12,078 bases of DNA from contig DATFPQ010000276.1 in the NCBI GenBank assembly GCA_035264765.1, positions 1-12,078 of the forward strand. The letters are read 5' to 3'. Numbering within the stretch: position 1 is the first letter of the stretch; every line of letters begins with the position of its first letter. The position numbers and the translations under genes are program-made. The stretch comes from DATFPQ01 sp035264765 (GTDB lineage Bacteria > Actinomycetota > Actinomycetes > Actinomycetales > Angustibacteraceae). Below the pieces are notes generated by a model. That model was not told the DNA's origin. It saw nothing but the letters and a program-made list of their open reading frames with translations, and searched no databases. This document shows, one piece after another, positions 1-5,271 of this stretch.

Positions 1-1
1 C

Positions 2-1351
2 GGGGAGAAGCGAGCCTGGCTGCGGCGGCACGGCGTGCGGTTCTTCCCGGTGGTCGGCTGGGCCGAGCGTGGTGGCTTCCACGCGGACGGGCCTGGCAAC
101 TCGGTGCCGCGCTTCCATGTCGTATGGGGCACCGGCCCGGCACTGGTCGAGCCGTTCGCCCGGCGGGTGCGGCAGGCGGCCGAGCGCGGGCAGGTCCGGC
201 TCGCGTTCCGGCACCGGGTCGACGCCCTGACGACGACGGGCGGCGCGGTGGACGGCGTCCGGGGGGTGGTGCTGGAGCCCAGCGACGCCGTCCGCGGGGC
301 ACCGTCCTCGCGCACCTTGGTCGCCGAGTTCGAGCTTCGGTCCCAGGCCGTCGTCGTGACGTCAGGTGGCATAGGCGGCGACCACGACCTCGTGCGTGGC
401 GCCTGGCCGAGGACACTCGGAGAGGCGCCGGAACGGATGCTCACCGGCGTGCCGGCGTACGTCGACGGCCGGATGCTCAGCATCGCCGAGGCCACCGGCG
501 CCAACGTGGTGAACCGCGACCGGATGTGGCACTACACCGAGGGGGTCTCCGCCGTCGACCCGGTGTGGCCGGGCCACGGCATCCGGATCCTCCCCGGCCC
601 CTCGTCGCTGTGGGTTGACGCCACCGGACGGCGGCTGCCCGTCCCGCTGTTCCCGGGCTTCGACACGCTGGGGACGCTGCGGCACCTGCGGACGACAGGC
701 CACGACCACAGCTGGTTCGTGCTGACCAGGCGGATCGCCGAGAAGGAGATCGCGCTCTCCGGATCCGAGCAGAACCCCGACCTGACCGGGCGTGACGTTC
801 GGATGGTGCTCGGCCGCGCCCGCGGTGGCCTGCCCGGCCCGGTCGCGGCCCTGGTGAGGCACGGCGCCGACGTCGTGGTCGACCGCGACCTGCGGGCGCT
901 CGTCGGCCGCATGAACGCGCTGACCGGTGCGGACCTCGTCGACCCCGACCTGCTGGAGCGCCAGGTGGTCGCCCGCGACCGCGAGGTCGCCAACCGGTTC
1001 GGCAAGGACCTGCAGCTGGCGGCCGTGCGCGGCGCCCGCGCCTACCGCGGCGACCGGCTGATCCGCACCGCGCCCCCGCACCGCATGCTCGACCCGGCCG
1101 CGGGTCCACTGCTCGCCATCCGGCTGCGGGTGATCACCCGCAAGACGCTGGGCGGTCTGGAGACCGACCTGTCCGGGCGGGTGCTGCGCTCGGACGGCGA
1201 GCCGCTGCCCGGTCTGTACGCCGCGGGGGAGGTCGCCGGTTTCGGCGGCGGCGGCATGCACGGGTACCGCTCGCTGGAGGGCACGTTCCTGGGTGGCTGC
1301 CTGTTCTCGGGGCGGCAGACGGGACGGGCCGTCGCCGTGGCCACCGGCTGA
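2..1351 (+). CDS. FAD-dependent oxidoreductase of the COG3573 type (5' end outside window)
   Basis: This reading frame is open from the first bases of the window, so the gene is cut at its 5' end: 449 residues are visible and roughly 100 N-terminal residues, including the Rossmann GxGxxG FAD site, should lie upstream. The protein looks like the FAD_binding_2 / fumarate-reductase and 3-ketosteroid-dehydrogenase superfamily. It opens with WLRRHGVRFFPVVGWAERGG, continues with GNSVPRFHVVWGTGPALVEP and VVVTSGGIGG, and ends in the FAD-contacting segment GLYAAGEVAGFGGGGMHG, then LEGTFLGGCLFSGRQTGR. These are hallmarks of the predicted oxidoreductases of COG3573, soluble flavoproteins whose substrate is mostly unknown. 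The superfamily oxidises or reduces C-C bonds next to a carbonyl; I cannot assign a substrate here. The gene ends in TGA six nucleotides before a strong hairpin, so it is probably the last gene of its transcript. Confidence 0.88.
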   Translation, partial: GEKRAWLRRHGVRFFPVVGWAERGGFHADGPGNSVPRFHVVWGTGPALVEPFARRVRQAAERGQVRLAFRHRVDALTTTGGAVDGVRGVVLEPSDAVRGAPSSRTLVAEFELRSQAVVVTSGGIGGDHDLVRGAWPRTLGEAPERMLTGVPAYVDGRMLSIAEATGANVVNRDRMWHYTEGVSAVDPVWPGHGIRILPGPSSLWVDATGRRLPVPLFPGFDTLGTLRHLRTTGHDHSWFVLTRRIAEKEIALSGSEQNPDLTGRDVRMVLGRARGGLPGPVAALVRHGADVVVDRDLRALVGRMNALTGADLVDPDLLERQVVARDREVANRFGKDLQLAAVRGARAYRGDRLIRTAPPHRMLDPAAGPLLAIRLRVITRKTLGGLETDLSGRVLRSDGEPLPGLYAAGEVAGFGGGGMHGYRSLEGTFLGGCLFSGRQTGRAVAVATG

Positions 1352-1357
1352 GCCGCC

Positions 1358-1397
1358 CCAGGCAAGCATCCGAGCCCCGGGCGGGATCCTTGCCTGG
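1358..1397 (+). terminator. Hairpin terminator after the flavoprotein gene
   Basis: A near-perfect inverted repeat starts six bases after the TGA of the flavoprotein gene. The arm CCAGGCAAGCATCC (1358-1371) pairs with GGATCCTTGCCTGG (1384-1397) with one C/C mismatch, around a 12-nt GC-rich loop. There is no T-tract. Many high-GC actinobacterial terminators lack one, so this is likely the transcript end, but a processing site is possible. Confidence 0.6.
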
Positions 1398-1573
1398 CGT
1401 AACGCCGCGGGGGATGCTGGCCAGGTCGCCGGGCTAGAGATCGTGGCAGAAGTCGCGGTGCGTCGGCAGACCGAAGGGGCCAACCAGGCGACCGCGGCTC
1501 CGCTGGTGTCCCTGGGGGCCTGACCCGGACGTCCGGCCAGCAGAACGTCCGCTGCACGGCAGCGGAGGTCCAG
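1398..1573 (+). other. Leader region before the M23 gene, short palindromes, no recognised riboswitch
   Basis: This is the gap between the terminator and the M23 start. It contains a perfect 12-bp palindrome, CCGGACGTCCGG (1525-1536), a second ACGTCCG copy (1545-1551), and a hairpin next to the ribosome binding site (listed separately). I looked for the conserved boxes of the c-di-AMP (ydaO), cobalamin, TPP and SAM riboswitches and did not find them. I see no convincing -35/-10 pair. One frame stays open to a TGA at 1521-1523 with fairly high GC at third positions, so decayed coding sequence is possible. Confidence 0.35.
1549..1568 (+). promoter_or_regulatory. Hairpin overlapping the Shine-Dalgarno of the M23 gene
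   Basis: CCGCTGC (1549-1555) and GCAGCGG (1559-1565) form a perfect 7-bp stem with a 3-nt ACG loop. The right arm runs into the Shine-Dalgarno GGAGG (1564-1568), which lies 5 nt before the ATG at 1574. Folding would hide the first two bases of the ribosome binding site, so the hairpin could lower or gate translation. This is inferred from sequence only. Confidence 0.4.
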
Positions 1574-2866
1574 ATGCGTTCCTCATGGCTCACGGCTGGT
1601 GCGCTGGCGATGGTGCTGGTGACGCCCACGACCCTCGGCGCGGTCTCGCGCCACCCAGCCGCTCCGGCGGCAAAGCCAGCAGCGGCGGCACCCGCGGCGG
1701 CACCGGCGGCTCCCTCCACCAGGTCCAGGGCGGCGGCGTCCTGGGACCGCAGTTCCAAGCCCGCGACCCAGCCGGCCCGGGACTCCTTCACCTTCGTGGT
1801 GGGGAACGTCATGTCGGCACCCCGGGTGGTGCGGGGGGCCGACCGTCACAGGCACCTGCCCTACGAGCTCCGGCTCCTCAACACTGGGTTCTTCCCGGTG
1901 GCCCTGCGCCGCGTGGACACGCTCGACGCCAGGACCGGGGCGGTGCTCGCGACCCGACAGGGCGCCGCGCTGACCGCGCTGGTCAAGCGACCGGAGGGCG
2001 GCGACTTCACCGGAGAGATCGGCGCCGGCCTGACCGCCATCGCCATCCTCGACGTCGCGCTCCCGCCGCGTGGCCGGTTGCCCCGCACGCTGGTGCACCG
2101 GCTCTCCATCTCTTACGAGGAGAGCCAGGTCCCACCGGGCATCGTGGCCGCCACGACCTATCTCACCGGGCCGACGCGGGTCGCCCGGCGCCATGCTCCG
2201 GTCATCGGTGCGCCGCTGCGCGGAAGCGGCTGGGTAGCGGTTAACGGTTGCTGCGCGACGAGGACGGATCACCGTGGCGGCGCGGTGCCGGTCAATGGAC
2301 GCCTGCAGCTCCCCGAGCGGTTCGCCATCGACTTCGTGCGGATCGACCGCAACCGCCGGCTGTTCTCCGGACCGGTTGAGGCCCTGTCGAGCTACGCGTA
2401 CTACGGCGCCGACGTGCTGTCCGTCGCCGATGGCACGGTGGTCCGTGCCCATGACGGTGAGCCCGAGCAGACGCCCCCGAACGCCCCGCCGCCCTTCGAC
2501 CTGGAGACGGCTCCCGGCAACTCGGTGGTGACCGACATCGGCCACGGACGCTTCGCTGTGTACGCGCACCTGCAAGGCGGCCTGAAGGTGAAAGTCGGCG
2601 ACCGGGTCCGACGTGGCCAGGTCTTGGGCCTACTGGGCAACACCGGCAGCTCGACCCACCCGCACCTGCACTTCCAGGTGATGGACAGCCCCTCGTACGC
2701 GGACTCCGACGGCCGGCCGTACCAGTTCACCCGGTTCACCAGCGTCGGAACCGTCACCGACGAGCAGCGGCTCTTTACCGGTGAGCCGGCTCCGATCGGA
2801 CCTCAGCTGTCCGGACGCCACCACCGGAAGCTGCCGCTGAACCTCCAGGTCGTCGACTTCGGCTAG
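1574..2866 (+). CDS. Secreted M23-family (LytM-like) metallopeptidase-fold protein
   Basis: The protein has 430 residues. Residues 1-24 look like a signal peptide (MRSSWLTAGALAMVLVTPTT), followed by an Ala/Pro-rich linker to about residue 55, a beta-rich middle region, and an M23 domain from about residue 245 to 390. Visible M23 motifs are RFAIDF (249-254, Asp253 in the HxxxD position), YAHLQ (His332), and HPHLHF with the HxH pair His364/His366. Family members cut peptidoglycan cross-bridges outside the membrane. The first zinc-ligand histidine, expected four residues before Asp253, is Arg249, so activity or metal binding may differ. NGCC (224-227) and His233 just before the domain appear typical of this subgroup. 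ATG 1574 is chosen because GGAGG lies 5 nt upstream and a signal peptide follows directly. The stop codon overlaps the stop of the convergent copC gene. Confidence 0.85.
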   Translation: MRSSWLTAGALAMVLVTPTTLGAVSRHPAAPAAKPAAAAPAAAPAAPSTRSRAAASWDRSSKPATQPARDSFTFVVGNVMSAPRVVRGADRHRHLPYELRLLNTGFFPVALRRVDTLDARTGAVLATRQGAALTALVKRPEGGDFTGEIGAGLTAIAILDVALPPRGRLPRTLVHRLSISYEESQVPPGIVAATTYLTGPTRVARRHAPVIGAPLRGSGWVAVNGCCATRTDHRGGAVPVNGRLQLPERFAIDFVRIDRNRRLFSGPVEALSSYAYYGADVLSVADGTVVRAHDGEPEQTPPNAPPPFDLETAPGNSVVTDIGHGRFAVYAHLQGGLKVKVGDRVRRGQVLGLLGNTGSSTHPHLHFQVMDSPSYADSDGRPYQFTRFTSVGTVTDEQRLFTGEPAPIGPQLSGRHHRKLPLNLQVVDFG

Positions 2867-3525
2867 CGGCCGGCGCCGCGGTTCCGCCGGGACAGCCCGA
2901 GGGCGGCCGCCGCGGCGACGACCGCGGCGACGACGACCCCCAGCACCAGGCCGCTGCGCCCACCCGTACCGGACGTCGGCCGGGCGCCGGTCGTCGGGCT
3001 GGACGACGCCGCGCTCGTCGGCGCGGCGGCCGAGGAAGAAGCTGAGGTCGAGGAGGGCGAGGTCGTGGCGGGGGACGCCGTCGCCGACGTCCGAGCCGAC
3101 CCGGACGGGGACGCGGGCCTCGGGGACGCCGAGGGCGTGGCCACGGCCCGCACCCTGAACGACAGCTTGCCCGACACCGGGTGACCGTCCGCCGAGACCA
3201 CCCGCCACACCACGTCGTACGGCCCCGCGGCCAGCGGCTCGGCGAACCGCGTGACCACCTGGTCGCCGGAGACGCGGACGTCCCCGCGGACCTCGCCGCT
3301 CGGGCCGCGGACGACGACCCGGTACCCGGTGTCGACCAGGCGCTCGGAGTACGTGAGCGTGAGTGCGCCGGGCGGTGCCACCGTGTCGCCGCTGCCTGGA
3401 GAGGACGACACCAGCTCGTCATGGGCGTTCGCCGCAGGGGCAAGGGCAAGCGACAGCGCGGTCAGCAGGGCGAGGACGAACGTCGCACCCGCGGCGCGGC
3501 GTCGAGCTGCACGTGATCGGCTCAC
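2863..3525 (-). CDS. copC: CopC-domain copper-binding protein, membrane anchored
   Basis: From the GTG at 3525 the protein has 220 residues. Residues 1-34 form a signal peptide (Arg-rich start, hydrophobic 14-32, ANA cleavage site). Cleavage would leave His35 as the new N-terminus, followed by DELVSSSPGSGDTV; in CopC proteins this N-terminal His binds Cu(II). The partner residues are also present: Asp113 and His115 in VVSADGHPVSGKLSF. The CopC domain spans about 35-125. A Ser/Thr/Ala/Pro-rich linker follows, then one C-terminal membrane helix (about 190-212) with an Arg-rich tail, so the copper domain should be held on the outer face of the membrane. It likely takes part in copper handling in the cell envelope; no CopD/YcnJ partner is visible here. 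The gene starts 4 nt after the antiporter gene stop and has no Shine-Dalgarno, so it may be coupled to that gene or made from a leaderless transcript. Confidence 0.88.
   Translation of the reverse strand: MSRSRAARRRAAGATFVLALLTALSLALAPAANAHDELVSSSPGSGDTVAPPGALTLTYSERLVDTGYRVVVRGPSGEVRGDVRVSGDQVVTRFAEPLAAGPYDVVWRVVSADGHPVSGKLSFRVRAVATPSASPRPASPSGSARTSATASPATTSPSSTSASSSAAAPTSAASSSPTTGARPTSGTGGRSGLVLGVVVAAVVAAAAALGLSRRNRGAGR
2866..2890. terminator. Candidate hairpin at the convergent M23/copC junction
   Basis: Two overlapping stems sit just past the M23 stop: GCGGC (2866-2870) with GCCGC (2875-2879), and CCGGCG (2870-2875) with CGCCGG (2885-2890) around a 9-nt loop. Most of it lies inside the last codons of copC on the other strand. 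It may end the M23 transcript, but in such GC-rich DNA short stems are frequent and there is no T-tract. Confidence 0.3.
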
Positions 3526-3529
3526 GCGG

Positions 3530-5197
3530 TCAGCGTAAAGTGCCGCCGCCGCGCCGGCTGGTGCTTCCCGGGGACCTGCCCGGCAGCCGTCCCCGGACGC
3601 CCCGGATCGCCCCGGCGACCCGGCTCCCCGCCGTCCCGTAGCCGCCCGCCTGCGATATGGCCCGAGTGCCCCGCGGCGCTTCGGCGGACTGCCCCCACAC
3701 TGCCAGCCGGCCACCGCGGCTGACCGCCCGCAGCCGGCGGAGCACGTCCCTGCGGACGGCTGACGTCGCCACCACGAGCAGCTGGTCACCACGCCGGAGC
3801 ACCGTGCGTTGGTCCGGGACGAACGAGGTGCCGTCCCGGACGACCAGCGTGACGTTGGCCCCCGGCGGCAGCCGCAGCTCGAACACCTCCAGCCCGTGCA
3901 TCCGCGACGTCTCACCCACCCGCACCTGGACCGCGTCCGCGTCCAGGGTCTCCAGCGGCGCCGACTCCAGGTCCAGGTCCCGTGAGTCCACGATGTTGCC
4001 GACGCCGAGCCGGCGGGTGACGAAGGGCAGCAGCGGTGCCTGCACCAGGGTGAAGACGACTACGAGCACGAAGACCAGGTCGAACATCCAGCGCACGTCC
4101 GGCCCTATGGCCGAGACAGCGACGGTCGCGAGAACGACCGGGACGGCTCCCCGCAGACCGGCCCAGGACAGGAAGGCCTGGTGTCGCCACGGCAGGCGGA
4201 ACGCGGTGACGGACACGACGACGGAGATCGGCCGAGCCACGAGCAGCAGCACCAGGCCCAGAACCAGCGCGGACGCCAGGGCCAGCTGCTGCGCGGCCAC
4301 CCACGCCTTGTCCATGTCCTGCGGGGAGGCCAGGAGCCCGAGCAGGACGAACAGGCCGATCTGCGCCAGCCAGCCGAGCGCCTCGGCGAAGCCGCGGACG
4401 GCGGCCCGGTGAGGCAGGTGCGCGTTGCCGAGGACCAAGGCCGCGACGTAGACGGCGAGGAACCCCGAGGCGTGCACCCGAGCGGCCGCGGCGTACGCCC
4501 CCACCGCAAGAGCGACCACGGCCAGCGACAGGAGCGCCGACGAGGGTAGGGCGAGCCGGCGTAGAGCGGCCGCACCCACGAACCCGACCAGCAGGCCCAC
4601 CAGCCCGCCCACCGCCAGCTCCAGCGTGGCCAGCCCGACCAGCTCCAGCCAGCCGTGGCCGGCCTCGCCGGCTGCCTGCGCCGAGAGCGTGACGACGAGC
4701 AGGACCACCGGGGCGTCGTTCAGGCCGGACTCCGCCTCCAGAATCCCCGCGAGGCGCGGGTGGATCGGCACCCGCCGCAGCACCGAGAAGACCGCAGCGG
4801 CGTCGGTCGACGACAGCACGGCGCCCACCAGCAGCGCCTCGATCCACGGCCGGTTCAGCAGCAGGTGCGCGGCGACCGCCACGACCAGGACGGACACGAC
4901 CACGCCGACGGTGGACAGCACGGCGGCCGGAGCGACCGAGGACCGGATGTCGGACCACCGCGTGGTCAGGCCGCCCTCGGCCAGGATCAGCACCAGCGCG
5001 GCGTACCCGAGGACCTGGGTCAGATCGGGGTCGTTGAAGGAGATGCCGGCGCCCGCGTCGCCGAGCGCCAACCCGAGACCGAGGTACAGCAGCAGCGACG
5101 GCAGCCCGGAGAACACGGACAGCCGGACGGCGGCCACGGCGACGAGGACGACGGCGGTACCAATCAGGAGCGCCGTGTTGAGGTGCTCGACCGTCAC
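3530..5197 (-). CDS. nhaP2: Potassium/proton antiporter, CPA1 family with RCK_C domain
   Basis: The protein has 555 residues, close to the usual length of NhaP2/CvrA proteins (about 580 in E. coli). About twelve hydrophobic segments fill residues 8-395. Family motifs are visible: GAVLSSTDAAAVFSVLRR (125-142, with Thr131-Asp132) and ESGLND (156-161), whose Asn-Asp pair is the ion and proton site of CPA1 exchangers. A cytoplasmic RCK_C/TrkA_C domain follows at about 418-497 (LEVFELRLPPGANVTLVVRD, then VLRRGDQLLVVAT), then a basic tail of about 58 residues. Members expel K+ in exchange for H+ at the cell membrane; RCK_C domains in relatives bind c-di-AMP or nucleotides, which is not shown here. 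GTG 5197 is the only in-frame start upstream of the first helix. It overlaps the stop of a 12-codon ORF (GTGA). copC follows 4 nt after the stop, so the two probably form one operon. Confidence 0.88.
   Translation of the reverse strand: MTVEHLNTALLIGTAVVLVAVAAVRLSVFSGLPSLLLYLGLGLALGDAGAGISFNDPDLTQVLGYAALVLILAEGGLTTRWSDIRSSVAPAAVLSTVGVVVSVLVVAVAAHLLLNRPWIEALLVGAVLSSTDAAAVFSVLRRVPIHPRLAGILEAESGLNDAPVVLLVVTLSAQAAGEAGHGWLELVGLATLELAVGGLVGLLVGFVGAAALRRLALPSSALLSLAVVALAVGAYAAAARVHASGFLAVYVAALVLGNAHLPHRAAVRGFAEALGWLAQIGLFVLLGLLASPQDMDKAWVAAQQLALASALVLGLVLLLVARPISVVVSVTAFRLPWRHQAFLSWAGLRGAVPVVLATVAVSAIGPDVRWMFDLVFVLVVVFTLVQAPLLPFVTRRLGVGNIVDSRDLDLESAPLETLDADAVQVRVGETSRMHGLEVFELRLPPGANVTLVVRDGTSFVPDQRTVLRRGDQLLVVATSAVRRDVLRRLRAVSRGGRLAVWGQSAEAPRGTRAISQAGGYGTAGSRVAGAIRGVRGRLPGRSPGSTSRRGGGTLR
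3532..3537 (-). promoter_or_regulatory. Candidate -10 element for a leaderless copC transcript
   Basis: On the minus strand TACGCT lies exactly 6 nt before the copC GTG. TANNNT followed by 6-7 nt and a start codon is the usual geometry of actinobacterial leaderless genes. No clear -35 is seen. The hexamer overlaps the antiporter stop codon, so this would be an internal promoter in the two-gene operon. Confidence 0.4.
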
Positions 5198-5232
5198 TGC
5201 CTGTGGCCGTCGGTCCGCGGCGGGTGAGGCAT
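5194..5232 (-). CDS. Possible 12-codon leader ORF overlapping the antiporter start
   Basis: An ATG on the minus strand at 5232 opens a 12-codon frame (MPHPPRTDGHRQ) ending in a TGA that overlaps the antiporter GTG as GTGA. A good Shine-Dalgarno, GAAGGA (complement of 5239-5244), lies 6 nt before this ATG. The antiporter GTG itself has only a weak AGG in front of it. This suggests that ribosomes load at the short ORF and re-initiate on the antiporter. The peptide resembles nothing I recognise, and its role is probably translation coupling. Confidence 0.4.
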   Translation of the reverse strand: MPHPPRTDGHRQ

Positions 5233-5271
5233 GGCACGTCCTTCGTCCAGGGTTGGCTTAGTCTCGCAGGC
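5198..5271. promoter_or_regulatory. Divergent control region between antiporter and acylase genes
   Basis: This 74-nt stretch separates two divergently transcribed genes. It holds the acylase -10 candidate (5259-5264) on the plus strand and the leader ORF with its Shine-Dalgarno on the minus strand. I could not place a convincing promoter for the antiporter; it may lie further right, inside the 5' part of the acylase gene. Confidence 0.45.
5259..5264 (+). promoter_or_regulatory. Candidate -10 element for a leaderless acylase transcript
   Basis: TAGTCT is followed by 7 nt (CGCAGGC) and the GTG at 5272, so transcription would begin at or next to the start codon. No strong -35 is visible. This geometry is the main reason for preferring GTG 5272 over the upstream GTG at 5203. 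Confidence 0.5.

Noticed and set aside
1398..1573. c-di-AMP (ydaO) riboswitch before the M23 gene
   Set aside because: These riboswitches often precede cell-wall hydrolase genes in actinobacteria, but the conserved GGGGGACCCA and GGGGUGAAUC boxes are not present.
2866..2960. Sortase signal at the CopC C-terminus
   Set aside because: The C-terminus has a membrane helix and Arg-rich tail but no LPxTG-like motif, so a simple membrane anchor is more likely.
5203..5271. N-terminal extension of the acylase from GTG 5203
   Set aside because: The added 23 residues are not signal-like and no Shine-Dalgarno precedes them; the leaderless geometry and hydrophobic segment favour GTG 5272.
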